64,000 bases of DNA from DASZUK01 sp963844575 (GCA_963844575.1 CAWJOU010000005.1:3604646-3668645); one strand, 5' to 3'; shown: positions 15,687 through 24,543, counted from the stretch's first letter. Program-made: numbers and translations. The notes: generated from the letters alone by a model not told the origin.

Positions 15687-16595
15687 TCAGCCGGTCGGCT
15701 TGTCCGCCGCGGCCGCGGCCTTCCGGTACTCCTCGAGCTTCTCGATGAGGCCCAGGCGTTCCTGGCCGACCGTCGAGTCGAGGCGAGCGGCGATCTGCCC
15801 GGGCGTCCAGCGCCCGTCCGCGTAGACGGCCCGGACCTCTTCGGGCTGGTTCCACACCGCGATCTTCGGACCGACGACGGTGTACACCTGGCCGGTGACG
15901 TGCCGAGCCTGGTCGGAGAGGAGGTAGACGACCATCGGGGCGACGTCCTCGGCGTCGCCCATGTCGGCCAGCTCCATCGGTACGTTGGCCGACATGCGCG
16001 TCCTCGCCACCGGGGCGATGGCGTTGGCGGTGATGCCGTAGCGGTAGAGGCCGGCCGCGGCGGACCGCACGAGCGAGACGATGCCACCCTTGGCCGACGC
16101 GTAGTTCGCCTGGGCGACGCTGCCGGCGAAGGCCCCCGACGTGAAGCCGACCAGCGACCCGCCGCCCTCCTGCTTGCGCATGACCGCGGCGGCGGCCCGG
16201 AACACGGTGAAGTGGCCCTTCAGGTGGGTGGCAATGACCGCGTCCCACTCGTCCTCGGACATGTTGAAGAGCATCCGCTCCCGCAGGATGCCGGCCACGG
16301 CGACCACGCCGTCGATCCGCCCGAAGCGCTCGACCGCGGTACCGATCAGCCGCTCGCCGGCCTCCATCTTCGAGATGTCGTCGGCCAGGGCGATGGCCTC
16401 GCCACCGGCCTGCTCGATCTCCTTGACGACGGCGTCGGCGACCTCGCTGGACGGGTCCTCCCCGGCCATCCCGACCCCGTAGTCGGCGACGACGACCTTG
16501 GCTCCCTCGGCAGCCGCCAGGAGGGCGACCGCCCGGCCGATGCCGCCGCCGCCACCGGTGACCGCGATCACCTTCTGGTCCAAGAACCCTGCCAT
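15687..16595 (-). CDS. Short-chain dehydrogenase/reductase, probable acyl-CoA or steroid side-chain 3-hydroxy dehydrogenase
   Basis: Start set at the ATG of MAGFLDQKVIAVTGG, which has a GAGGAGG ribosome site (302 residues). Rossmann motif TGGGGGIGRAVALLAA, VVVADYG, DDISK, VAVAGILRERML and the catalytic YASAKGGIVSL (Tyr-x-x-x-Lys) are all present. A C-terminal extension of about 60 residues follows the SDR core. It is divergent from fadD and shares a promoter region containing a KstR-like operator 38 bases before this start. The context suggests a dehydrogenation step in degradation of a steroid or branched acyl side chain; substrate is inferred only from context. Confidence 0.82.
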   Translation of the reverse strand: MAGFLDQKVIAVTGGGGGIGRAVALLAAAEGAKVVVADYGVGMAGEDPSSEVADAVVKEIEQAGGEAIALADDISKMEAGERLIGTAVERFGRIDGVVAVAGILRERMLFNMSEDEWDAVIATHLKGHFTVFRAAAAVMRKQEGGGSLVGFTSGAFAGSVAQANYASAKGGIVSLVRSAAAGLYRYGITANAIAPVARTRMSANVPMELADMGDAEDVAPMVVYLLSDQARHVTGQVYTVVGPKIAVWNQPEEVRAVYADGRWTPGQIAARLDSTVGQERLGLIEKLEEYRKAAAAADKPTG

Positions 16596-16632
16596 GCCGT
16601 CCGTCCTCCTCGAGACCACTACGATTGACGCC

Positions 16633-16654
16633 AAGTTAGAACCTGTTCTAACTT
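16633..16654. promoter_or_regulatory. KstR-like operator between SDR and fadD
   Basis: A perfect inverted repeat with arms AAGTTAGAAC and GTTCTAACTT separated by CT. Its core TAGAACCTGTTCTA fits the KstR consensus TnnAACnnGTTnnA known from mycobacterial and rhodococcal cholesterol regulons. It sits between the divergent SDR and fadD starts, so it can repress both. A further GTTCTA half-site lies just downstream (16659). The same core recurs at 21267. No kstR gene is in the window. Confidence 0.8.
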
Positions 16655-16768
16655 CGCTGTTCTAGCCCCGAACCGGGCGTGGCCGCCACTCTGTCGGTCG
16701 CCCACGGGGCACGCAAACCGGACCGGACGGTCCGGCCGACCCCGCCACGCGAGAGGAAGGCACCAGTT

Positions 16769-18331
16769 ATGGGCGATCTCGGATTCTGGGCGCTCGCCCA
16801 CGAGGACCCGGACCACTTGGCGCTCGTCGCCCCCGACGGGACCGAGCTGACCGCGGCCGAGCTGCTCGGACGGGCCAACCAGCTCGTCCACGCCCTGCGC
16901 GGCTTCGGCCTCGAGCCCGGCGACGTCGTCGCCACGCTGCTGCCGAACGGGGCGGAGATGTTCGAGATCTACCTCGCCTGCCTGCAGGCCGGCTGGTACC
17001 TCGTGCCGATCAACCACCACCTCGTCGCCCCCGAGGTGGCGTACATCCTGAAGGACGCCGAGGCCAAGGTCTTCGTCGCCCACGAGCGGTTCGCCGACAT
17101 CGCTCTCGACGCGGCCGACGAGGCCGAGATCCCGGCGTCGACCTGCCTGGCCGTCGGCGACATCGTCGGCTTCACCCCGTACGCCCGGGTCCGCGACGCC
17201 CAGCCGACGACCGACCCCGACCACCGGACCGTCGGCGACGTCATGAACTACACCTCCGGGACGACCGGCAACCCGAAGGGCGTCTACCGCAAGCTCAGCG
17301 GCGCCACCCCCGAGCAGGCCGCGCTCGGCCTCTCCGGCATCCTCTTCCTCTTCGGCATCCAGCCCCAGGACGGCAACGTCCACATCGTCGGCTCGCCGCT
17401 TTACCACACCGCGGTGCTGCGGTTCGCCGGCGCGTCGATCCACTTCGGCCACACCGTCGTCCTCATGGACAAGTGGACGGCCGAGGACATGCTCGAGCTG
17501 ATCGAGCGGTACCGGGTGACGACGTCGCACATGGTCCCGACCCAGTTCCACCGGCTCCTCAGCCTGCCCGACGACGTCCGCCTCCGCTACGACGTCTCGT
17601 CGCTGCGCCACATGATCCACGCCGCCGCCCCGTGCCCGGTCGACGTCAAGCGCCAGATGATCGACTGGTGGGGCTTGGCCGTCGACGAGTACTACGCCGC
17701 CTCCGAGGGCGGCGGCACCGCGGTCAACGCCGAGGACTGGCTGAAGAAGCCGGGCACCGTCGGCACCGCGTGGCCGATCTCGGAGATCGCCATCTTCGAC
17801 GACGCCGGCGACCGGGTCGACGAGCCGAACGTCATCGGCACGGTGTACATGGCCTACAAGGACAGCGCGGCCGGCGACTTCACGTACCACAAGGACGAGA
17901 AGAAGACGAAGAACAACCGGATCGGCAAGTTCTTCACCGTCGGCGACGTCGGGCTGATCGACGAGGACGGCTACCTCTTCCTGCGGGACCGCAAGATCGA
18001 CATGATCATCTCCGGCGGGGCGAACATCTACCCGGCCGAGATCGAGAACGTCCTCCTCGGCCACCCGGCGGTCGCCGACGTCGCCGTCTTCGGCATCCCC
18101 AACGACGACTGGGGCGAGGAGGTCAAGGCGGTCGTCGAGCTCCAGGACGGCACCGACGCGACCCCGGCCCTGGCCGACGAGATCCGGGGGTTCTGCGAAG
18201 GCCGGCTGGCCAAGTTCAAGACGCCGAAGTCGGTCGACTTCGTCGACGAGCTCCCCCGCGACCCCAACGGCAAGCTCTACAAGCGCAAGCTCCGCGATCC
18301 CTACTGGGAAGGCGTCGAGCGGGCCGTCTGA
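16769..18331 (+). CDS. fadD: Acyl-CoA synthetase (AMP-forming), FadD family
   Basis: Start at ATG giving MGDLGFWALAH with a GAGAGGAAGG ribosome site (520 residues). AMP-binding motif YTSGTTGNPKGVYRK, the adenylation motif with EYYAASEGGG, FFTVGDVGLIDEDGYLFLRDRKIDMIISGGANIYPAEIE and the C-terminal catalytic Lys in DPNGKLYKRKLRDPYW are all visible. It activates a carboxylic acid to its CoA thioester through an acyl-adenylate. The KstR-like operator 115 bases upstream and the FadA5-like thiolase nearby suggest a steroid side-chain or ring-derived acid as substrate. Its 3' end overlaps the convergent thioesterase gene by 31 bases. Confidence 0.88.
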   Translation: MGDLGFWALAHEDPDHLALVAPDGTELTAAELLGRANQLVHALRGFGLEPGDVVATLLPNGAEMFEIYLACLQAGWYLVPINHHLVAPEVAYILKDAEAKVFVAHERFADIALDAADEAEIPASTCLAVGDIVGFTPYARVRDAQPTTDPDHRTVGDVMNYTSGTTGNPKGVYRKLSGATPEQAALGLSGILFLFGIQPQDGNVHIVGSPLYHTAVLRFAGASIHFGHTVVLMDKWTAEDMLELIERYRVTTSHMVPTQFHRLLSLPDDVRLRYDVSSLRHMIHAAAPCPVDVKRQMIDWWGLAVDEYYAASEGGGTAVNAEDWLKKPGTVGTAWPISEIAIFDDAGDRVDEPNVIGTVYMAYKDSAAGDFTYHKDEKKTKNNRIGKFFTVGDVGLIDEDGYLFLRDRKIDMIISGGANIYPAEIENVLLGHPAVADVAVFGIPNDDWGEEVKAVVELQDGTDATPALADEIRGFCEGRLAKFKTPKSVDFVDELPRDPNGKLYKRKLRDPYWEGVERAV

Positions 18332-19167
18332 TCAGGCTGGGGCGGTCCATCCAGCCCCCGGATCTCGACACCCCGGTCGATCAGATCCTGCAGGCCCGGG
18401 TCGATGACGACGCCATCGGCGTCCTTGGCGTTGGCCGCCATGATGTCGAGGAAGCGGCGCGGCTGGACGTCGATGAAGATGCCCTCGGCCTCCGCCGTCA
18501 GCTCGCCGTCGTGGTAGATGCCGCCCCACGCGAAGATCTTGCGGCCCTCGATCCGCGTCTGACGGGCGACGAGCGACAGATCGGACAGCAGCGGCGTCGG
18601 CCGTCGGTACTTGACCGTCAGCGTCCCGGTCATGCCGGCCCGGCCGGTCAGGATGTTGGCCGACCCGAGCAGCTCGTCGAAGACCTCGGCGATGATGCCG
18701 CCGTGCACGCACGTCGGCGGACCCTCGTACGCGTAGCCGAACCACGCCCGGCCCCGTAGCTCCGGCTGGCCGTCCACCCCCCGGACGACCCACACGTCGA
18801 CCGGCGCAGCCAGTGGGTTGGCGTAGCCGATGATCGGGCTGGTGCCGAAGTAGTCCTGCGGGTGCCCGGCCGGGTCCGGCTGGGCCCGGGGCCGCTTCCC
18901 CGGCCCGGCCGCGGCGGCCAGTCGATCGGCCACGCCGGCCACGTCCACCGCCGCCCGGTCCAGGTCGCCGTCGTCGATCACCCGGCCGACGAGCAGATCG
19001 GTCACCCGGCGGACCTCGGTGGCCAACCGGTTCCGGGCCGACGCCGCCGCCGTGCGGGCCGGGCCCCTTTCTGTCGGGCCGCCATCCGCCAACGCGGGGT
19101 CCGTCGGCGTCGCGCCGCTCGGCGCGGCGTCGGTGGCTCCGGGGTCCGCCGAACCCGGGTCGGTCAC
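18301..19167 (-). CDS. PaaI-type hot-dog thioesterase with N-terminal extension
   Basis: GTG start overlaps the stop of the crotonase gene (GTGA), giving 288 residues. The first 70 or so residues are Ala/Pro/Gly-rich and not conserved-looking. The C-terminal half is a hot-dog fold: PPTCVHGGIIAEVFDELLGSANILTG (HGG motif of PaaI thioesterases), GTLTVKYRRPTPLLSDLSLVARQ and AEAEGIFIDVQPRRF. It probably hydrolyses acyl-CoA intermediates, freeing CoA. Coupled to the crotonase and thiolase as the last gene of that operon. The C-terminus overlaps the end of fadD on the other strand. Confidence 0.8.
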   Translation of the reverse strand: MTDPGSADPGATDAAPSGATPTDPALADGGPTERGPARTAAASARNRLATEVRRVTDLLVGRVIDDGDLDRAAVDVAGVADRLAAAAGPGKRPRAQPDPAGHPQDYFGTSPIIGYANPLAAPVDVWVVRGVDGQPELRGRAWFGYAYEGPPTCVHGGIIAEVFDELLGSANILTGRAGMTGTLTVKYRRPTPLLSDLSLVARQTRIEGRKIFAWGGIYHDGELTAEAEGIFIDVQPRRFLDIMAANAKDADGVVIDPGLQDLIDRGVEIRGLDGPPQPDQTARSTPSQ

Positions 19168-19964
19168 CGCTTCTGGAAGTTCGGCTGGCGCTTCTCGGCG
19201 AACGCCCGCGGGCCTTCCTTGGCGTCCTCGGTGCCGAAGATCGGCGTGCCGATCTCCAGCTCCCGGGCCAGCCCGTCCACTTCGGACATCCCCTCGGTCT
19301 CGATCACCGATCGCTTGATCGCCTCGACGGCGAGCGGGCCGTTGGCGTTGATCACGTCGGCGATGGCCAACGCCTCGTCGAGCGCCGTGCCGTCCGGGAC
19401 GACCCGGCCGATCAGGCCGATGCGCAATGCCTCCTCCGCCGAGACCTGCCGGGCGGTGAGGAGCAGGTCCATGGCCACCGTGAAGGGGATCTGCCGGCGC
19501 AGCCGGACGGTCGACCCGCCCAGCGGGAACAGCCCCCGGCGGGCTTCGAAGACCCCGAACTTCGCCCCCTCGCCGGCTACCCGGATGTCGGTGGCTTGGA
19601 GGATCTCCGTCCCGCCGGCCACCGCCCAGCCCTCGACCGCGGCGATCAGCGGCTTCTTCGGCTGGTAGTGCCGGAGCAGCGCCTTCCAGTGCAGGTCCGG
19701 GTCCTCGACCATCCGGTGCTGGTACTTCTCGGCCTCCGGGCTGCTCATCGACTTGAGGTCCATGCCGGCGCAGAACGTGCCGCCGGCCCCGGTGAGGATG
19801 GCGCTGCGGATGTCGTCGTTGGCGTCGATCTCGACCCACGCGTCGGCCATCCCGACGAGCATCGGCAGGCTGAGCGCGTTCTTCGCCTCCGGCCGGTTCA
19901 TCGTCACGATGGCCGTGTGGCCGCGCTGTTCGAACGTGAAGTGCTCGGTGGACTCGACGGTCAT
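19164..19964 (-). CDS. Enoyl-CoA hydratase/isomerase family protein (crotonase)
   Basis: 266 residues. Crotonase landmarks: AIVTMNRPEAKNALSLPM, the oxyanion-hole segment AGGTFCAGMDLKSM, and IAAVEGWAVAGGTEILQATDIRVAGEGAKFGVFEARRGLFP. The usual first catalytic Glu position falls in GGTEIL and the second region carries Glu in FEARRGL. It would hydrate an enoyl-CoA in beta-oxidation. The ATG lies two bases after the stop of the thiolase gene, and its own stop overlaps the thioesterase start, so the three form one tightly coupled operon downstream of the second KstR-like operator. Confidence 0.88.
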   Translation of the reverse strand: MTVESTEHFTFEQRGHTAIVTMNRPEAKNALSLPMLVGMADAWVEIDANDDIRSAILTGAGGTFCAGMDLKSMSSPEAEKYQHRMVEDPDLHWKALLRHYQPKKPLIAAVEGWAVAGGTEILQATDIRVAGEGAKFGVFEARRGLFPLGGSTVRLRRQIPFTVAMDLLLTARQVSAEEALRIGLIGRVVPDGTALDEALAIADVINANGPLAVEAIKRSVIETEGMSEVDGLARELEIGTPIFGTEDAKEGPRAFAEKRQPNFQKR

Positions 19965-19966
19965 GG

Positions 19967-21139
19967 CTACAGCCTTTCGATGATCGTGCCGGTGGCCAGG
20001 GCGCCGCCGCAGCACATCGACACCAACCCGTACGTGGCGTCCCGGCGCTCCAGCTCGTGCAGGACGGTCGTGATCAACCGGCTGCCGGTCGCGCCGACCG
20101 GGTGGCCGAGGGCGATGGCGCCGCCGTTGACGTTGACCTTGTCCCAGTCGACGTCGTGGGCCCGGCCCCAGCTGAGGACGACGGACGCGAACGCCTCGTT
20201 GACCTCGAACAGGTCGATGTCGCCGATCGTCATGCCGGCCTTGTCGAGCACCTTCGTCGTCGCGGCGATCGGCCCGTCGAGGTGGTAGTACGGGTCGGAG
20301 CCGACGAGCGCCTGGGCGACGATCCGGGCCCGCGGCCGCAGGCCGTCGGCCTTCGCCCGCTCCTCGGACATCCAGAGCACCGCGGCCGCGCCGTCGGAGA
20401 TCTGCGAGGAGCTCCCGGCCGTGTGCATCCCGTCGGGCAGGACCGGCTTCAGCTTGGCCAGCCCCTCGGCCGTCGTGTCCCGGGGACCTTGGTCCTTGGC
20501 GATCACCCGGCGCTCCCCCGTGTGCTCCCCGCGGGGACCTTCCTCGCCGACGACCGGGGCTTCGATCGGGGCGATCTCGCGGGCGAACCGGTCCTCGGCG
20601 ACGGCCGCCGCCGCCTTCTGCTGCGAGACGAGCCCGAGCCAGTCGGTGTCCTCCCGGGTGATCCCGTACTTCTGGGCGATCCGCTCCGCCGCCACGAACT
20701 GTGTCGGCAGGTCGTACGGCAGGTCCTCCGGGATGGCCCGGCCGACCCCGGCCGCCGCGTTCGCCCCGAGCGGCACCCGGCTCATCGTCTCGACCCCGCA
20801 GCCGATCCCGACGTCGATGGCGCCGGACGTGATCAGGTTGGCGACGAAGTGGTTCGCCTGCTGCGACGACCCGCACTGGCAGTCGACCGTCGTGCCCGCC
20901 ACCTCGTACGGCAGGCCCTGGAGGAGCCACGCCGTCCGCGTCACGTTGAAGCCCTGCTCGCCGGCCTGGGTGACGACCCCGCCGACGACCTGCTCGACCG
21001 AGCCCGGGTCGATGCCGGCCCGCTTGACCACCTCGACCTGGGTCGCACCCAGCACGTCGGCCGCCCGGAGCCCGGACAGCCAGCCGTTGCGCTTCCCGAT
21101 CGGCGTCCGGACCGCCTCGACGATCACCGGTTGCCCCAT
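19967..21139 (-). CDS. fadA5: Steroid 3-ketoacyl-CoA thiolase (FadA5-like)
   Basis: The ATG at 21139 (MGQPVIVEAVRTPIGKRNGWLSG) is preferred over an upstream in-frame GTG. It gives 390 residues. The protein matches my memory of mycobacterial FadA5 along most of its length: VDCQCGSSQQANH with the nucleophilic Cys, GVETMSRVPLGANA, HTAGSSSQISDGAAAVLWM, ALVGSDPYYHLDGP, NVNGGAIALGHPVGATGSRL with the catalytic His, and CCGGALATGTIIERL with the second Cys. FadA5 cleaves the 3-keto side chain of cholesterol-derived CoA esters. First gene of the operon; a KstR-like operator lies 128 bases before the start. Confidence 0.85.
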   Translation of the reverse strand: MGQPVIVEAVRTPIGKRNGWLSGLRAADVLGATQVEVVKRAGIDPGSVEQVVGGVVTQAGEQGFNVTRTAWLLQGLPYEVAGTTVDCQCGSSQQANHFVANLITSGAIDVGIGCGVETMSRVPLGANAAAGVGRAIPEDLPYDLPTQFVAAERIAQKYGITREDTDWLGLVSQQKAAAAVAEDRFAREIAPIEAPVVGEEGPRGEHTGERRVIAKDQGPRDTTAEGLAKLKPVLPDGMHTAGSSSQISDGAAAVLWMSEERAKADGLRPRARIVAQALVGSDPYYHLDGPIAATTKVLDKAGMTIGDIDLFEVNEAFASVVLSWGRAHDVDWDKVNVNGGAIALGHPVGATGSRLITTVLHELERRDATYGLVSMCCGGALATGTIIERL

Positions 21140-21266
21140 GCGTCGCACCTCTTCTCTGGTCTCCGTGTTCTCAAGTATCGGTGGGCTCTTAGGTGTCGGT
21201 GGCGGCAGCCTTCCGGTTCGGTGCCTGGATCGAGCACCTGGACCGGGCGGCCGTCCACCCCATTTA

Positions 21267-21280
21267 TAGAACCTGTTCTA
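21267..21280. promoter_or_regulatory. KstR-like operator before the fadA5-crotonase-thioesterase operon
   Basis: The 14-base palindrome TAGAACCTGTTCTA is identical to the core of the operator at 16633 and fits TnnAACnnGTTnnA. It lies upstream of the thiolase gene on the minus strand and about 60 bases from the 3' end of the neighbouring ParA-like gene. Two identical cores flanking one gene cluster make a chance match unlikely. Confidence 0.78.
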
Positions 21281-21342
21281 AACCGTAGCATCGGCGCCCC
21301 GCCCGGCGTCCGGCTCGGTGAGTCGACTTCAGTCCGTTGTGC

Positions 21343-22353
21343 TCACCGGCCGCCGTCGGCGGTGAGCCAATCCCCGACGCCCATCCGGTCGAGGATCCGG
21401 CACGCCAGGTCTTGGAAGAGCCCGTACGCCGCCTGCACCGCCCGCTGGTGCGCACCGATGGCGCCGTCGGCGGACCGCAGGAGGAAGACGGGCTTCCGCG
21501 CTTCCTGGGCCATGGGGGCCAGGCTGTGGTAGTGCTTGACCAGGCCCAGGCATTCGGGATCCTCTGCGACTGGTGGTGCGTCAGCACCGTCCGTCCGAAG
21601 GACCGACCTGCGGTACTCCGACGGGACCCGGCGCATCCACCGGTCGTAGGCGCCGACGGCCCTATCCATGCGTACGCCGTGTTGTAGGACCACGTAGCCA
21701 ATCGGCTGCATTCCGCCCTGGGGAAGCCACAGGTCGGTGCGGGGGTTCTTTTGCCGACGTTCCCCCCACTCCCCCCGCCACCGCGCCAGCGTCGGACCGA
21801 GGTTGCGCAGTCCCTGGAGCGAGTAGAGATCAGGCGCCAAGGGCACGACCACCTGGTCCGTGGCCACCATGGCCGCCCGGTTGATCGCCCCCAGGTTCGG
21901 ACCGACGTCGACCAGGACGATCTTGGCGCTGGCCGTCTCGGTCGCAAACCGGATCAACTGCGCGAAGGCGGCCTCGACCCGGAAGGCCCGCAGCTGGCCG
22001 TCCCCAGCGAGCGGCCATTGGGCGGAGAGCTCCTGTTCGGCGCCGGACAGCAACAGGTCACCAGGCACCAGGCTCAGGTTTGCGGCGACCTCTTCGACGT
22101 GCGGCTCGACCACCCCCCCCTCCCCCTCCAGCAGTGGTGCCAGCGCCCCGTACACGCTCCGGCTGGCCGCGTCGTCCCACAGCTCCTCCACTCGCTTCTC
22201 GTCGAGCAGCACGGAGGTGAGGTTGGCTTGCGGATCGAGGTCCACCGCCAGCACCGGGATCCCGAGGTCGGCCATCATCCACGCAAGGTGGTAGACGAGC
22301 GTGGTCTTGCCGACACCACCCTTGTTGTTGAAGAACGCGACGACCGGCGTCAT
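21343..22353 (-). CDS. ParA/MinD-type (SIMIBI) ATPase
   Basis: 336 residues. Deviant Walker A motif FFNNKGGVGKTTLVYHLA at the N-terminus, LAVDLDPQANLTSVLL (switch region), and Walker B KIVLVDVGPNLGAINRAA. This is the ParA family that partitions plasmids, chromosomes or protein assemblies, but no ParB gene or obvious parS site is next to it. Its ATG overlaps the stop of the upstream AlbA/Schlafen-domain gene (ATGA), so the two proteins are made together and probably act together. The C-terminal 150 residues (LWLPQGGMQPIGYVVLQHG ... AIGAHQRAVQAAYGLFQDL) are specific to this subgroup. Confidence 0.85.
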   Translation of the reverse strand: MTPVVAFFNNKGGVGKTTLVYHLAWMMADLGIPVLAVDLDPQANLTSVLLDEKRVEELWDDAASRSVYGALAPLLEGEGGVVEPHVEEVAANLSLVPGDLLLSGAEQELSAQWPLAGDGQLRAFRVEAAFAQLIRFATETASAKIVLVDVGPNLGAINRAAMVATDQVVVPLAPDLYSLQGLRNLGPTLARWRGEWGERRQKNPRTDLWLPQGGMQPIGYVVLQHGVRMDRAVGAYDRWMRRVPSEYRRSVLRTDGADAPPVAEDPECLGLVKHYHSLAPMAQEARKPVFLLRSADGAIGAHQRAVQAAYGLFQDLACRILDRMGVGDWLTADGGR

Positions 22354-23543
22354 CGGACGAGCCGCACGACCACGTTCACGGCATTATGGGTGGCCACCAA
22401 CTCGAGCGGCGGATTGCCATTGCTCTCCAGTCGCTGCCTGGCGATCGCGATCCCCACCCCGAACTGCTGGACGTAGCCGAGCTGGTGGAGCACGCCCGCA
22501 ACGGTCGGGTTCCGATAGTCGACGATCCCGGGGGTGCCGAAGTTGTCAACGGTCACATGTCCGAACGGGCCTCCGGGCGACTGGACCTCTATCCGGTCGT
22601 CGAACCACAGGATACGGGTCGGAGCGTTGGTCCCCTGGTACGACCGATGCATGACCGCATTGCGAATGAGCTGCTGAAGCGCCTCGAAGGGAACGGAGGG
22701 CCGCCGGGCTTCCGTCGGTCTTCCCTCGAAGGTGACCACCGTATCGATGTTCGCCCTGAGTACCTCCTCCAATTCCAGCACCACCTGCGACAGCCGGCCA
22801 GAGATCCGATGGTCGCTGCGGACGGGATCGGCAAGGTCAGTGCCGTCGAAGCGGAGGAATTGGACAAACGCGCCCGGCAAGTGAGCCAACGTATCGATCC
22901 CGACGAACAACGCTCCGGTCGGGGTGGCCTCGCCGTCGGGATGCAGGAACCGGAGCGCAGTCAACTGTTCCTCGACATCTCGGTGGTTGGCGGCCACAAT
23001 CTCGGGAGCAAGCAACTGCGGCAGCAGCTCGTGCACGAAGCTTTCCACGTCGAGGGCATCCATCCCGGCCGACGGGAGCGGCTGAGCATCGAACGGAAGG
23101 TTGGCGTACCGGCGCCGCTCGGCCAGTTGCATCTCCTCCTCGGCGGTCGCGACCGAGCGCCGGGAGCCGACGCGGATCCAGGTCCGTCCTTTGAACCTCA
23201 CCGGTGGGCTGTTCGACGGTTCAACCGTCACCACCACCACCTCACGTCCGCGAAACTGCCGCTTTTCAACCACCATGGACGGGAACGGGTGGATATTGCC
23301 GTTGCTGCGGAGATCCGCCAGGTCCTGCAAGAGCTTGTCCGTTATGGCGAGCCCCGTGGGATTGCCCCGGTCGTCGACGCCCACCACCACGATCCCCGGC
23401 TCTCCGTGTCGCGGCAGGTCGTTGGCGAACGCACAGATCGCCTGACAGATCTTGTCCTTGTCGGAGACCGACTCCTTGCACTCGATCCGATCACTCTCGC
23501 CAGAGGCAATGAGCCGTTCGATCTCGTCATCAGCCAACGTCAC
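22350..23543 (-). CDS. ATP-binding protein with AlbA_2 (Schlafen-like) domain and GHKL-like C-terminal domain
   Basis: GTG start giving VTLADDEIERLIASGESDRIECKES (397 residues), preceded by GAGGTGATGG. The N-terminal AlbA_2 domain shows ESDRIECKESVSDKDKICQAICAFANDL and GIVVVGVDDRGNPTGL; these Schlafen-related domains bind or cut RNA in some proteins. A later segment (ALQQLIRNAVMHRSYQGTNAPTRILWFDDRIEVQSPGGPFG, about 285-330) matches the HATPase_c_4 ATP-binding fold that follows AlbA_2 in many putative regulators, and the C-terminus resembles a winged helix. Overlaps the ParA gene by four bases. Function unknown; a role in defence or regulation is inference. Confidence 0.82.
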   Translation of the reverse strand: MTLADDEIERLIASGESDRIECKESVSDKDKICQAICAFANDLPRHGEPGIVVVGVDDRGNPTGLAITDKLLQDLADLRSNGNIHPFPSMVVEKRQFRGREVVVVTVEPSNSPPVRFKGRTWIRVGSRRSVATAEEEMQLAERRRYANLPFDAQPLPSAGMDALDVESFVHELLPQLLAPEIVAANHRDVEEQLTALRFLHPDGEATPTGALFVGIDTLAHLPGAFVQFLRFDGTDLADPVRSDHRISGRLSQVVLELEEVLRANIDTVVTFEGRPTEARRPSVPFEALQQLIRNAVMHRSYQGTNAPTRILWFDDRIEVQSPGGPFGHVTVDNFGTPGIVDYRNPTVAGVLHQLGYVQQFGVGIAIARQRLESNGNPPLELVATHNAVNVVVRLVR

Positions 23544-23786
23544 GCCATCACCTCGACCCTGCTGGGGACGTCCCGATGTCCATCCGCGAGCACCGTTGCC
23601 TTCCGCCGGACACCTGGCGATCGTACGGCATCGACACCTCCCACCGGATCGAACAGCCGGCCGGTGGCCTTGGCAGCATCCGGCCACGACCGTGGCGAAC
23701 CGGCGGGCCAGAAAGACGGAGTGGGAAAAACCGAGCAGACTCTGGGCCGCGGCCATTGCGGCGGACGGACCCGAAAGGACGACACG

Positions 23787-24464
23787 ATGCCCGACCAACC
23801 GACCAACGGTGGGCCCCCGCGGGGGCGGTTCACGATCGTCTACCTGATCCACGAGGCCTTCCGGCGGGACTTCCGCCGGCTGAGCACCGCCGTCCGGGCG
23901 CCCTCCGTCGGTGCCGAGCGGGCCCGGCGGCTGGAGGCGCACTGGCAGTTCGTCGACGAACAGCTCCACCACCACCACCAGGTCGAGGACGACTCGCTGT
24001 GGCCGCTCGTCCGGCCCCGGCTGGCCGGCCAGGACGAGCCGCTGGCCATCCTCCAGCAGATGGAGGTCCAGCACGCGGGCCTGCTGCCGAAGGGCGAGGC
24101 CGTCGACCGCGGCTTCGCGGCCTTCGTCGCCGAGCCGGCCACGGCGGCCGGTTCGACCCTCGGTGACCAGCTCGACGACTTGGCCGACGCGCTCGGCGCC
24201 CACCTCGACAACGAGGAGACCCGGTGCTTCCCCGTCATCGACGAGGCCATGAGCAACGCCGAGTTCGAGGCCTTCGGCAAGGCGACGGCGAAAGCCATCG
24301 GGATGCGCGGCTCCGCCCGGTTCTTCCCGTGGATCTTCGACGGCGCCGACCCGGTCGAGCGGCAGGCCGTGCTCTCGATGCCCCCGCCGCCGGTCCGGGT
24401 CCTCTGCCGGTACGCCTGGGAGCCGCGCTACCAGCGCGTCGTCACGCCCCTCTGGGCCGGCTAG
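23787..24464 (+). CDS. Hemerythrin HHE cation-binding domain protein
   Basis: 225 residues. Metal-ligand residues of the HHE four-helix bundle are visible: IHEAFRRDF, DEQLHHHHQVEDDSLWP, MEVQHAGLLP and LGAHLDNEETRCFP. Such proteins bind a diiron centre and sense or carry oxygen or NO, or take part in redox stress. The C-terminal 70 residues (FFPWIFDGADPVERQAVL ... YAWEPRYQRVVTPLW) are typical of the actinobacterial variants. An AAAGGACGAC ribosome site precedes the ATG. Divergent from the AlbA/ParA operon with a 243-base intergenic region in which I see no clear operator. Confidence 0.85.
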   Translation: MPDQPTNGGPPRGRFTIVYLIHEAFRRDFRRLSTAVRAPSVGAERARRLEAHWQFVDEQLHHHHQVEDDSLWPLVRPRLAGQDEPLAILQQMEVQHAGLLPKGEAVDRGFAAFVAEPATAAGSTLGDQLDDLADALGAHLDNEETRCFPVIDEAMSNAEFEAFGKATAKAIGMRGSARFFPWIFDGADPVERQAVLSMPPPPVRVLCRYAWEPRYQRVVTPLWAG

Positions 24465-24543
24465 GCCAGATCCGCTCCGGCCCGGGGGCCGGCCCGGGAG
24501 GGTCGGGGCCGCCGACGGCGACCCCGACCCACACCACGACCGG

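Noticed and set aside
16619..18064. 481-codon minus-strand frame opposite fadD
   Set aside because: Antisense shadow rich in Asp, Val and Arg, without any recognisable domain; fadD is unambiguous.
24470..24543. GC-rich inverted segment as a bidirectional terminator between hemerythrin and the repeat protein
   Set aside because: The pairing is imperfect with no T-run on either strand, so I did not list it.
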